Assembly (NCBI RefSeq): GCF_043290135.1
Contig: NC_134707.1
Span: 132,806,319-132,870,318 of the forward strand
DNA: 64,000 nucleotides
Origin: Rhipicephalus microplus
Taxonomy: Eukaryota; Arthropoda; Arachnida; Ixodida; Ixodidae
Reading direction: 5' to 3'
Below are positions 39,965 through 51,232 of the stretch, in pieces. Position 1 is the stretch's first letter. Every line of letters starts with the position of its first letter. The notes under the pieces were generated by a model. The model saw only the letters and a list, made by a program, of their open reading frames with translations. It did no database searches and was not told where the DNA came from. The translations under genes were made by a program, and so were the position numbers.

Positions 39965-42900
39965 ATGCAGACAGAAATATTACAGTGGAACATCCGAGGC
40001 CTTCTTCGAAACCTCGATGACTTACAAGAACTCCTCCATGAACACAATCCAAGAGTGCTGTGTGTACAAGAGACACACTTAAAACGAACTAACACAAACT
40101 TTTAACGTAACTACATCATCTTCCGAAAGGATAGAGATGATGCCATGCTACCATCCGGTGGTGTAGCGGTTATAGTAAGTCAAGGTATAGCATGCACACA
40201 ATTACCCCTTCAAACTTCCCTTGAGGCGGTGGCTGTCCGAGCAGTTATTCTAAACAAACTTATCACTGTCTGCTCTTTGTACATACCTCCGCACCACCGT
40301 CTCGAAAAACTTCAATTCCAGTCTTTAATAGACGAACTACCTGAACCTTATCTGGTCCTTGGGGACCTGAACGCACATAATGGTCTGTGGGGTGACTCTC
40401 GCTGTGATGCCCGAGGTCGTCTCATTGAACAATTCCTCATTTCATCGGGTGCGTGTCTGTTGAATAGGAAAGAAGCAACATACTATAACCTTGCCAACAA
40501 AACTTACTCTTCCATAGACCTCAGTATCGCATCTCCTTCACTTGTACCATTACTTCATTGGAAAGTCATAAATAATCCATACGGAAGTGACCATTTCACT
40601 TTAGTTTTGAGTACACCAATAATAAATGAATGTCCTCCACATGTTCCCAAATGGCTGGTAAACAAAGCCAACTGGGAACAATTTCAAAAGCTTACTCACC
40701 TGAATTGGACTGACATATGCGGGTTAGGCATAGATGAAGCTGTGCAGTACTTCACGGCTTTTCTTACTGACGCAGCAACCAAGTGCATTCCACAAACATC
40801 TGGACTGCCCGGCAAACGACACGTTCCGTGGTGGAACACTGAGTGTCAGAATGCACGAAAGGAACAGAACAGGGCATGGAGGTTGCTGCGGAACTCGCCG
40901 ACGGCGGAAAACCTTGAGAGCTTTAGGAAAATAAAATCTCGAGGCAGGAGAACGCGTCGGCAGGCCAGAAAAGAAAGCTGGCGCAAGTTTTTATCAGGGA
41001 TAAATTCATATACACAAGAAGCTAAAGTCTGGAATATGGTTCGTAGGCTAGCAGGAAGACAAGTACACTCACTCCCACTCGTAAACACACAGGGTGATAG
41101 CCTGGAAAATCAAGCGAACTTCCTCGGTGCACACTACGAGCAGGTGTCTAGCTCGTCACACTACACTGAAACTTTCCAAAGACACAAAGCAAAGATGGAA
41201 AAGCGGAAACTAGAATCCAAGTGCACAAATTACGAGGAATACAACCAACCTTTCAACTTAGCTGAGCTACAAACATCTCTAAACTCTTGCAATAATTCCG
41301 CCCCAGGCTACGACCGTGTCACATATGAAATGTTGAAAAACCTGCCGCTCAAAACGCGAAAAACTTTACTCTCTCTATACAATGCTATCTGGCTTTCAGG
41401 CACCATCCCTGTTTCCTGGAAAGAGGCCATTGTTATCCCTATTTTGAAACAGGGCAAGGACCCTTCCTCAGTTTCAAGTTATAGACCCATTGCACTAACC
41501 AGCTGCCTTTGTAAACTTTTTGAAAAAATGATAAACCGCCGACTTTTACATTTCCTTGAAACACACAATCTGCTCGACCAATTTCAGTGTGGGTTTCGGG
41601 AGGGTAGATCCACCACCGACCATCTGGTGCGTATCGAGGCACAGATCCGAGACGCTTTCGTCCACAAACAATATTTCCTCTCAGTGTTTCTCGATATCGA
41701 GAAAGCCTACGACACAACATGGCGTTTTGGGATATTAAGAGACTTGTCTCACCTGGGTGTGCGCGGTAGAATGCTTTCCATAATCGAGAGTTACTTGTCC
41801 AATCGGAAATTCCGCGTCCGTGTGGGCAGTATTCTCTCGCAAACATTTGTGCAAGAAACGGGAGTACCGCAAGGTGGTGTACTTAGTTGTACACTTTTTA
41901 TTATTAAAATGAATTCTTTGCACCTGTCCATCCCCCGCAACATGTTCTATTGTACATATGTCGATGACCTCCAGCTTGGCTTTAAGTCATGCAACCTAGC
42001 AATGTGTGAACGGCAGGTTCAGTTAGGTTTAAACAAGGTCTCCATATGGGCAGAGGAAAACGGATTCCGGCTGAACCCAGGAAAAAGCACGTGTGTCCTG
42101 TTCTCCCGAAAGAGAGGCATGCACTCAGAACCCGACATTGAACTGAACGGCCAACGTCTGTCTGTGAATGCGGAGCAAAAATTCCTAGGCTTAATCTTGG
42201 ATAACAAGTTGACCTTCGTACCACACATAAAGTATTTAAAAACAAAATGTTTAAAAGCCATGAATGTCATAAAAGTGTTGTCACGTACTACGTGGGGTAG
42301 TGATAGGCAATGCCTCATGAACCTCTATAGAAGCCTTATTCGTACCCGCTTAGATTATGGGGCCGTTGTCTATCAGTCTGCCACTCAAAGTGCCTTGAAA
42401 ATGCTGGACCCCGTGCACCATTTGGGCATCCGCCTTTCTACGGGTGCTTTTCGCACCAGCCCCGTAGAAAGCCTTTACGTTGAGTCAAATGAGTGGTCGC
42501 TTCATCTGCAAAGAACCTACATGTCCTTTGTATATTTCCTTAAGGTGAAAGCAGACAAGAGGCACCCCTCATACTCTACTATTAATGACTTGGCGAGCTC
42601 CATTCTTTTTCAAAATAGGCCTTCAATGAGGCAGCCCTTCTCAGTTCGCCTGAAGGGTCTAGCTGAGGACACTGGAGTGTCACTCGAACACAGTTTAATG
42701 GCTCCTGTAGCATACCCGCCACCGTGGCAGTGGCAGACTATAGACTGCGATGTGTCTTTCCTAGAGGTTACAAAACATGCACCTATTGCCCATATTCGAA
42801 CACACTTTCTGGAACTTCAACACAAATACACACGTCCTGAGTTCTTCACAGATGCCTCCAAGACTAACTCCTCTGTGTCCTACGCTGCTTTCGGCCCATC

Positions 42901-44472
42901 CTTTTCGGATGCTGGCCCTCTACATCCACGCACAAGTATCTTGTGTCATTGTGTCATTGTGTCATTGTCACATAGGTTACTGTCTGGAATCGTGGGGTTT
43001 GACGTACAACAGTTATCTAAAAACTCTTGAACGACTTCAAAAGCGTACACTGAAAATCATAAGCCAAGGTGAATCAGTAAGTAATATTTTCCAATCACAA
43101 CGCATTCTCTCGGTTCCGATGTTGCGTGACTACAAAATTGCTGTTTCAGTAAATAACATAATTAATAGAAATTCACCTTTGCCTGCTGATCTTTTTTCAA
43201 TTCCTAAACGCAATACGCGACATGCTTCGAATGGTAATTTCAATCTGCCCAAATGTTTTAATGTTTACGGAGAAAGACTGATACAGTTTAGTGGAACAAA
43301 AATATGGAACACGGTCCCCCTAGAGATTAAAACGGCACGTAATTTCAGCATGGCATGTAAATCATTTTTTCTGTGGAGTCAAGACATGTAAGCATGTGTG
43401 TGTGATTCGATTTTCATTGTATTTTTTTAATAAGTGCCTATGTATAGAAACTAGCTGCAAGCTAATAAGTATGCATATCTGCAAGAAAAAATGTATTACT
43501 GTGTTGTTGTTGTTACCTCAGAGCTGACCTGTACACTTTTTTATGTTGCACATTGTATTGGACCGTCCACTAGCCACTTTAGGCTATCGGTCCAAATAAT
43601 CCCTGTAATTGCATATATCTATTTATGAAAATAAAGCTTCATTGATTGATTGATTGATTGATTGATTGATCTTCACAGCAGAAGCTTACGCGATACTGGT
43701 GGCAGCCAAACACATCAAACAATTACAAATACAAAAAGCAGTAATTTATACAGACTCCCTCAGTGTGGTAACGGCTCTGCACAGTCTTAAAAAACAAAAA
43801 AACCCAGTCCTTGTCTCAGTTTACTCCATTTTGTGCACACTCTACACACAGAAACAACATGTTGTAGTGTGCTGGGTGCCAGGGCACCGTGAGATCCAAG
43901 GCAACGTGAGGGCGGATCAGCTCGCTGCATCCGTCCATGAGAGCACCGCCATTACATCTATATCAATCCCGGCGCTTGATCTTAAGCCGTCTCTCAAACG
44001 AAACCTCAGGGACTACTGGCAGAGCAAGTGGGATACACACACACAAAACAAACTACACGTTATCAAGCCACACCTTGGCCATTGGCCACCAGTATCAAAA
44101 TCACGTCTAACAGAGGTAACACTAACAAGACTCAGGATAGGACACACATACACGACACACACACATCTTTTATCCGGTGATGATCCACCATTGTGTGATA
44201 AATGTGGTGAGACATTAACAGTTCTTCACGTTTTAATTCAATGTAAACATTTAGACAGTCTAAGAAGACACCACTTCCCACTATCCTACCGACAACATAT
44301 ACCTTTACACCCCTCAATGTTCGTCGGTAGGGAACCGCTTTTTAGTCACAAATCACTATTAGCGTTTTTAAAGGAAATTCATAATTTTCATATCATATAC
44401 CCGGGCATACTTTTGCTGCGGTGGCTACACAGGAAAGCACATGCCTCACGGCCCTTGGACGCAAGGGTGTGA
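39965..44472 (+). pseudogene. LINE copy 2 ORF2 (APE endonuclease, RT, RNase H), interrupted
   Basis: Start at ATG 39965 (MQTEILQWNIRGLL). A TAA at about 40102 lies after LKRTNTNF (copy 1 has Leu). From 40145 the frame is open for 961 codons: APE motifs LVLGDLNAHNGLWGD and GSDHFTLVLS; RT motifs SYRPIALTSCLCKLFEKMI, FLDIEKAYDTTW, TGVPQGGVLSC and YVDDLQLGF (41957-41986). RNase H begins at EFFTDASK and is cut at 42942 by a foreign LINE 3' fragment. It resumes at 43669 with AEAYAILVAAK, YTDSLSVV and CWVPGHREIQGN and ends at 44472. All catalytic residues are present, so only one nonsense codon and the insertion disable it. Confidence 0.92.
42943..43668 (+). mobile_element. LINE 3' fragment with (ATTG)n tail, inserted in LINE copy 2
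   Basis: A 726-bp insertion flanked by ATCTT (42938-42942 and 43669-43673). It encodes the C-terminal end of a different LINE RT (YCLESWGLTYNSYLKTLERLQKRTLKIIS, then TKIWNTVPLEIKTARN), a 3' untranslated region with AATAAA at about 43631, and a tail of (ATTG)n at 43640-43668. The 5' edge holds three copies of GTGTCATT. Typical 5'-truncated target-primed insertion; the RT end resembles CR1/Jockey-type LINEs. Confidence 0.9.
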
Positions 44473-44755
44473 ACGAGTGAGGCACTTGTGCTAATGCCAT
44501 ACATATCCACCATCGTCTTATTATCACCAACTTTTGTCATCATTCACACCACACACATCTTTCACGGCATGGTCATCATTTTATTACTTGTATGTTCTTA
44601 CCCGCCTTATTGCGAGGAATTTTATGGCCCTTATACAGCCGCTTATCACAATCATTGTCCATATTTTTAGTAAGATGAAATGGCGCTCTTTGGCCAACAA
44701 ATGGCCCTTGCGCCAAAAAACACCATATATCATCATCATCAAGAAAGCGCAGTAC

Positions 44756-46599
44756 TATAGGAAATGTGGACAGCATAGACAACATGTTTATTAAAATTAA
44801 AATCTACAATTCAGTCAGCAACTTTACAGACAGTTTTTGCAAATTCAAGAAATCATGGGGACTGAAAAAAACCTACTAGAAATTCAAAGTGCGAAAAAAG
44901 TAATTATTGAGATTTGCTTATAGAGCGCATTCGTACACCGTAAGTATCTTTAACAAAAGAGAAACAGTTTTTTCCGTTAATGTACATGTACGGGCGAATG
45001 CCCCATTTTTAAACATTTTGTGATTAAGCCGGCTGTGCAAAAGCAGGACACGTAGGGACATGCTTACTCGCTGCTGCTGCTGCACTATCTACTTCCAGTG
45101 TTCTTATCAATTTTTTTCCAACGAGGATCTCAATGAACGCGTCCTTGTTGAGACTTTGAAGCTCCGTCGATCTGCACGAGTCGTTTGCAATTAGAGCCGA
45201 TACAAGCAGAGCACTGGCGATGTCTTCGCTGCCATGTTCAATCTGTGGCTAGCTCTTTATACCACGTGGTTTTAGCTACTGTGACCAAAACAGTGACGTG
45301 CAAAGGCGATGCGCTTTCGAGTGGCGAAAAAGTGGTCTCACCTAATTTTTTCGTGCCAGCCACGGGACGTAGTTTTCGGGCCGCTTAAGTGGCAAATAGA
45401 GTGAATTTCAAGTGTCTTCTGACGTTTTCGCTTCCTTCGAAACGAAGTTTAGCGTGCCTTAATGCCGAGGCCTACTCCGCAATGTAGGCTATCTGGGTAG
45501 CCTAAACTTGTGTATGTATCTCCGGACTCCACAGAGCGGACGCTTACTTGCTGGATGGTGCTGTATTGGTGCCATATACCAAAAGGCACTCGTAGAGCGT
45601 GTGGTGTAAGGTGGCTAAACCACTAATAATACCAATATACTCACTTTCCTGCCAAGACGATTTAGGAAACAAAAATGTCACTATGTGGGCGTGCTTCGAG
45701 CTGTAGCACCAAACATTTTGCTTACTGCTTGGTAGAATGACCAAATTGAGGTAATATAATAACCGGAATATTTCAGTGTCATCTTCAAGATCTTGAAAAG
45801 GGGATTCGAGAAATGTTGTTATATCAAATTGTCCGTTTCTTATGAATGGCTACACCAGCCAATTTCAGGAAATTTATCATGAGCCCTGACTTCTCGTCTC
45901 ATCTTAACAGGCATGTAGATGATGTTTAATTGCCAGAAATATTATATGTGACACCTTTATTGTGTATATGAATTTATTCACCATGATCATCTAAAACAAA
46001 CGTCTTTTCTAATTATTTAGTAGCCGTTTTTCTTTTTTGTCCAACCTATCTTTTTTGCTTTTATCAATTGCTAGGCAATCACACTCATACACGCTAATAG
46101 CGCGAATTGTGGCGTAGTCATGCGACGATTTGCGCAACTCTGCTGTCCCACCCTTTTATGGTTAATGCTTTTGCCTTTCATTCTGGTGTGTCCAGGTCTA
46201 AGTCAAGAGCAACTTATGAATGCTGGGTGCAAGCTCTCCGCTGTTTTTTTGTAAACTTTGATATTGTCTCAGTTTCTGCTGCCAAGATTATGCACGAAAC
46301 CTACTGCGGTGGCCGATTGTCCATCGAGGTGAAATGCTAGAGGTGCATGCATTTTCATTTGATTGCATGTTAAAAAACACCGCCATCAGAAAATTTCCTG
46401 AGCCACACTATTGGGTAATACACGCGCTCATACGGCTGCTGGAGAACTCATTCTCTGAGGAGCTACACGCGATGACGCGGCCAGCACAGAGCCAGGTTTC
46501 CCAGTTCTCAAGTATCACCAATTCACACAACGCTACATTCGCCATCGACAGCTCTACCAGCTCCCACCAGATTCTTTTACACAAAAGGAGGCGGTCGCA
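44756..46599. other. No gene recognised
   Basis: Short frames only, no motif. No LTR, TIR or tRNA-like element seen. Confidence 0.6.
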
Positions 46600-46605
46600 C
46601 TTCAT

Positions 46606-46623
46606 CATCATCATCATCATCAT
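46606..46623. repeat. (CAT)n tail of the CR1-like LINE
   Basis: Six CAT triplets, the 3' tail of the minus-strand LINE. Confidence 0.85.
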
Positions 46624-46788
46624 TTATTTTTCCCTTAAAGGCCTCTCTCGGGGTATTACATAAGGGCGGGGAAGTTACATAAAGAGTTACAAAACATATC
46701 GGATCACAATACTGAAACATAACACAAAAAATGTAACAATTTGAATCAGGCATATAAAGGCGAAAAGAAAGAACAGTGTAAAAGAATT

Positions 46789-48666
46789 TTACAGCGTAAG
46801 ATGATCAGTGAGCAACTGCTTAAACGCAATAGGGTTTCGCTCAACGACAACACAGTCTGGCAAAGTGTTCCATTCTGCAATGGCTGTTGGCAAAAACGAT
46901 TGAATAAAAGAAGACGTAGAACCGTGCAAACGCTGGACGCTGCACGAGTTAAAAAGGCGACGAGATGTACGGCTTGGCGTGATAAAGAGTTTACCGTGAA
47001 GATGTGGGAAGTTATAGTAAAGCCTAAGGAACAAGCACAGCCTTGCAATCTTCCGACGGAACGACAATGACTCGAGTCCCAATGATGACTTTATGGAACG
47101 GATGCTTTCATCATGGCCGTACCTAGAAGAGATGAATCTGGCCACATGGTGCTGTATAGATTCTAAAGTGTTAATGAGGTATGCTTGATGAGGGCTCCAA
47201 ATAGCTGAGGCATATTCAAGCTTACTTCGTATAAATGTTTCGTAAGCCAGTTTTCGCGTGGATGAGAGACACAAGGACAGGGAACGTCTGATGTAGCCGA
47301 GTGATTTAGTAGTGTCGGCTGCTAATTTGGTGATATGATCGGACCATGCCACTTTTTTGTTTATTGTGACACCAAGATAACGATAAAATTCGACGAGGGA
47401 CAAAGCTATCGAGTTTAAGTAATACGTGTAATTACTGTTGGAGCGCTAACGGGATATCTGCACAACTTTACATTTCGAAATATTGAGTTTCAATAATGAA
47501 TTGGAACACCAGGATTCGATTTGATGTTAGTCGCTTTGAATGATTTCGTGGTCAGTTCGGTGTGCGATGCGATGATAAAGAACGCAGTCATCTGCAAAAA
47601 GTCGAATAGAAGATGAAATGCCATTAGGAAGGTCGCTTATGAAGATGAGAAACAGCAGAGGACCAAGAACGGATCCCTGTGGTACTCCAGAAATCACGTT
47701 AGTAGTGGCTGAACAGTGATTACCGACAACCGTGTATTGGAAACGATTGGTCTGGAAGCATCGGATCCATGACAACGCTAGGGGGTCCAGCTGTAGGCAT
47801 GAGAGCTTGGCCAGAAGTCGCTGGTGGGGGACACAGTCAAACGCTTTCGCAAAATCAAGATAAATGACGTCAGTTTGAAAGGATGAGTCTAAGTTTAAGT
47901 GAAGCTCAGTAACAAAGTCAAAGAGCTGAGTATCACATGATAGGTTAGGCCGAAAACCATGTTGATTGGGGAAAAAGAAGGAATGATTACCTAGATGACA
48001 TGCTATTTTTGAGTATATTATATGTTCTAGGAGTTTGCAGGCAATGCTTGTAAGCGAAATGGGACGATAGTTGGAGGGATCCGAGCGGCGTCCAAACTTG
48101 TATACAAGTACTACTTTATTAATTTTCCAGTCCGTCGGAAGTGAACTGTCAGTGATTGACTGCGTGAAAATTATTTCTAATATAGAACTAGAGAACACTT
48201 TCGTGCCTTTTAGTATGTTGGCTGTGATGCCATTATGTCCTGGGGCACTAGAAATCTTCATTTTTTCAATGAGCTTCAAGATTCCTTGAGAAGTAATGAT
48301 TATAGGAGGCATATCGGAAAGAGAAAGGTTGGGCGGATCAAAGTCGTTTAGCGTGGGTTCATTAGTGAAAACAGATGAAAAATACGAGTTGATTACATCT
48401 GATCGCTCATCAATTGGCACATTGGAACCATCAGGGTAGCTCAAAGAAATGTTATTGGAGCTTTTACTAGGTGTGAAGATTTTCCAGAATTTTTCAGGGT
48501 TGACACGCATAATGGTCTGCAAGTCGTGGTGGAAGAACTTCTTTTTGGATTGCCTCAAATCAGAAGTATATTGACGCAGACTCGTAAAATACTTTTCCCA
48601 CTTGGAGAAAGTTACCGATTGCTTCGCATCGCGGAAAAGACGCTTTTTTTTCTCTAACAACCTCAT
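46789..48666 (-). pseudogene. CR1-like LINE ORF2: reverse transcriptase
   Basis: The frame at 48666-47527 (379 residues) holds SAPGHNGITANILK, SNYRPISLTSIACKLLEHII, HGFRPNLSCDTQL, VIYLDFAKAFDCVPH (motif A), GVPQGSVLGPLLFLIFISDLP (motif B) and IRLFADDCVLYH (motif C). It stops after a shift near 47527. The C-terminal part (47403-46789) has FYRYLGVTINKKVAW, LEYASAIWSPH and FLPTAIAEWNTLPD. All catalytic residues are present. Confidence 0.88.
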
Positions 48667-48836
48667 TAGTGTGTTCGAAAACCAGGATTTTCCCAGGTCA
48701 CCGCGAATGCGTACAAGGGGTACATGTAACTCTACAAGCGATGTTAACTTATTCTTAAATCACAGCCAATTATCGTCTACTGAACGAAGTGACGCAGACC
48801 GACGGAAGTAATCAAGGAACTCACTTAATTCTGAGT

Positions 48837-49581
48837 TTATTTTTGTGAAATTGGCTTTGTTGTAATCCTGATGTGTTTTATTGAGCGCTGTCGTACAGGA
48901 CGTGGGATGCTTAGGTTAAATAGCACTAAATTGTGGTCACTTAGACCTTCAGCGGATGATACCGATTTAACTGTATCAGGGTTGGAAACATGTACGAGGT
49001 CTAAGATATTTGCCCCACGGGTTGGTGTATTAACCATCTGAGTAAGGTTAAACGTCAGGGTCATTTCAAGAAAATCTTTGGACTGGCGGTTATCTGACTC
49101 AAAATTTGTCCAGTTAATATCTGGAAAATTAAAATCACCACAGAGCATGAAATAAGCAAAAGGAAAACGAGAGTAAAGATGTACTAGAACTGTATTTAGT
49201 TCATAAATGAAGGAGGCATCACAATTAGGAGCGCGGTAACAAGCAATAATCACAGTCATTTTCGAAGCAAGTGAAATGTTCACACAGAAAATTTCGTGTT
49301 GACAGTTCATTTTGATGACATAAGAAGGAACACTTTCTTTAACAAAAATCAATATTCCACCCCCCCCTCCGCCCCACCCTGTCAAGCCGGTGAACAGCGT
49401 ACGCTTGGCCGTCTTGTAATAGCTCGTGGTCAGCAATGTGCGGCTGAAGCCAAGATTCCGTAAATATTGCAACGTCAGTGTTGTTGTCATTCAGAAGGGA
49501 TTCAACAGCGTCTTTCTTAGGCAGGTAACTACGCACATTAGCGATTAGGACTGCCATACATTGACAAACGGGATCATTCAT
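48837..49581 (-). pseudogene. CR1-like LINE ORF2: APE endonuclease, frameshifted
   Basis: Starts at 49581 with LIANVRSYLPKKDAVESLL (metal-binding Asn) and IFTESWLQ (Glu). A G/C homopolymer near 49360-49380 shifts the frame. It continues with GGILIFVKESVPSY, CGDFNFPDINW (GDFN motif), ILDLVHVSNP and GLSDHNLVLF (catalytic SDH). It ends at 48837 where another shift occurs. DNA-nicking enzyme for target-primed reverse transcription. Confidence 0.88.
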
Positions 49582-49857
49582 AGGGGCGAGGCAAGGTTGG
49601 GGGGGAAGTGGGTGACGCGCATGCCGGAGATATAGAAATGACTGCTACGACTGCAATTCAACAACGCTATCAGATTCTGCATGGTACGAAAATTGCTTGT
49701 TTTCAAGTAGTAACTTGTCAAAGCGTAGCTTGAAGGGTTTGCCGCTCAGCATGCCGTGGTCATATAGTTTCCTTCGTGCCTCTCGAACTCTAGCTGAGTA
49801 GTCTTCGCGAATTGAAAAAGTCGTGCCCTTGAGCTTGGACGCAACTGCAAGAATTTT

Positions 49858-50862
49858 TTATTTATCTTTAAATGTTGCATATTTTACTATGATAGGTCTA
49901 CTTTTGTTTTGCTGGTATCGACCAAGCCGATGTGCACGCTCCATGTCGTCTTCTGGTATGGAGATACCGAGATTTTCAGAGCACAATTTTATCACTTTTG
50001 CCTGGGACTGAATCCAAGACTCGCCTTTTGTGTCTGGGATACTATAAAAAAGCAGGTTAGAACAACGTAGGCAATTTTCAGCATCATCACGCTTATCTGT
50101 AAGAACCCTGATTTCCGCAGAAAGTTTGGCAAAACTGTCCTTCACGTCTGCCTTTAGACCTGTTTTGTTAGACTGAGTCGACAGCACAATTTTTTCTAGG
50201 GTGTCAACACGAGTCGAGAGGGTGGTCACGAGCACCTCAATGCTAGACTGGGATGTTCGGATTAGTGAAAGTTCTGTCAGGACCGAGGTTTGAGATGCTT
50301 CTATGCGGGATAGTGCATTTGCAATGGTTTCCATTGACGGTGGTGAAACAGGTCCTGGGTTTAGTTCGACGTCACCCGACAACAATAGGAGCATATTTAC
50401 CGCCTGAGCATTGTTACAAAGAGACCACAACATTTTACACAGTAACCTACATGTACCAATAACCCAAGTGGGGCACGACACCGCAAGAAGACAGCGATTT
50501 CCAGAACGCTCGCAGGCCGCGTTTGGAAGGTAACTGACCTGCATTAAGAGGGGCATTTTCGTGACCACTGTCGTTTCGGTGGCGTGCCCCAAGGCGCTCG
50601 AGTCTGGTGCCGCTATTTGTAGGCGATGTTGACGCCCCTCACTTGTAGTAGCCCGGTGTTGCCAGACGCAGAAGCGAGCGGCCGACGGAAACGGCATCCT
50701 CGGGGTTTCTTGTGAAGAGGCATTCCAGGCCATCGACTGAATCGTGACGGGCGCGCTTTGGCAATAGTCCAGGAACGGGTGGATACCCAGGAAGCCAAGG
50801 TGGAGCAATGGTACGAACAACAGGACGAAAACCTGCATTAAGAGGGGCATTTTCGTGACCAC
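49858..50862 (-). CDS. CR1-like LINE ORF1 with 2A-like motif, coiled coil and RRM
   Basis: 334 residues as read. The N-terminus starts with a hydrophobic, signal-like stretch (MPLLMQVFVLLFVPLLHLGFLG) and contains a second copy of VTKMPLLMQV about 100 residues later. At residues ~164-171 (50373-50350) it has GDVELNPGP, matching the 2A consensus D(V/I)ExNPGP, so ribosomes would be expected to release the upstream part and continue. After it come a Ser/Thr-rich coiled coil (IEASQTSVLTELSLI...LEKIVL) and an L1-ORF1p-like RRM and C-terminal region (NLLFYSIPDTKGESW, MERAHRLGRYQQNKSRPIIVKYATF). A TAA at 49858 interrupts it; homologous frame goes on (KILAVASKLKGTTFSIREDYS) to about 49645. Confidence 0.85.
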   Translation of the reverse strand: MVTKMPLLMQVFVLLFVPLLHLGFLGIHPFLDYCQSAPVTIQSMAWNASSQETPRMPFPSAARFCVWQHRATTSEGRQHRLQIAAPDSSALGHATETTVVTKMPLLMQVSYLPNAACERSGNRCLLAVSCPTWVIGTCRLLCKMLWSLCNNAQAVNMLLLLSGDVELNPGPVSPPSMETIANALSRIEASQTSVLTELSLIRTSQSSIEVLVTTLSTRVDTLEKIVLSTQSNKTGLKADVKDSFAKLSAEIRVLTDKRDDAENCLRCSNLLFYSIPDTKGESWIQSQAKVIKLCSENLGISIPEDDMERAHRLGRYQQNKSRPIIVKYATFKDK

Positions 50863-50949
50863 TGTCGTTGTGGTGGCGTGTCCTCACCGGATGCAGACAC
50901 GATCTTTCCCGAACCTGCACTTCATGCATAAAGTAGTATACCCGACTCA

Positions 50950-51232
50950 TCTGCCGATACCAATCCATGTGATGTTGCTATCTCCACAGCCTTTGACTTC
51001 ACCGTAGAGTGTACCGCTGCCTACTTCTCTGCCCTTCCACCAATCTTTATTGTGTACACGGGCCTCAGAGCAACAGCACGGTACCCTTTGCGAAAGCTCT
51101 CTCAGGTTGTGCCAGGCGCTCATTCTGTGGGCCCGGGATGTTGCAGAAGTTGCCATAGGTGTCCTGCAGTAGGGAGCTTCTTCGTTTTCTTTGAATTGGC
51201 GCAATAAAAATTTTCATCATCAACATCATCAT
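50950..51232 (+). mobile_element. 3' end of another LINE with CATCAT tail (tentative)
   Basis: Plus-strand, non-coding; ends with GCGCAATAAAAATTTTCATCATCAACATCATCATC (poly(A)-like signal at about 51201-51206, simple tail to 51232). Layout like a CR1-type 3' untranslated end; no RT left. Confidence 0.4.

Larger units (their letters stand above)
38195..44739 (+). mobile_element. I-group LINE, copy 2, full length with target duplication
   Basis: Same LINE family as 23864-29700, opposite strand. It is flanked by a perfect 16-bp target duplication CAAGAAAGCGCAGTAC at 38179-38194 and 44740-44755. It is 6.5 kb including a 726-bp LINE-fragment insertion. The 3' end is a short (CAT)n tail. Apart from that insertion, only two nonsense codons were found (39258-39260 in ORF1 and about 40102 in ORF2), making it clearly younger than copy 1. 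Confidence 0.95.
46600..50930 (-). mobile_element. CR1-like LINE with 2A-bearing ORF1
   Basis: Minus-strand LINE: ORF1 (50862 to about 49645), then ORF2 with endonuclease (49581-48837) and RT (48666-46789), no RNase H, AATAAA near 46629 and a (ATG)n tail at about 46606-46625. This layout and tail fit the CR1/L2/Daphne/Crack group. The 5' limit (about 50930) is a guess. Broken by a stop in ORF1 and several shifts in ORF2. Confidence 0.85.
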
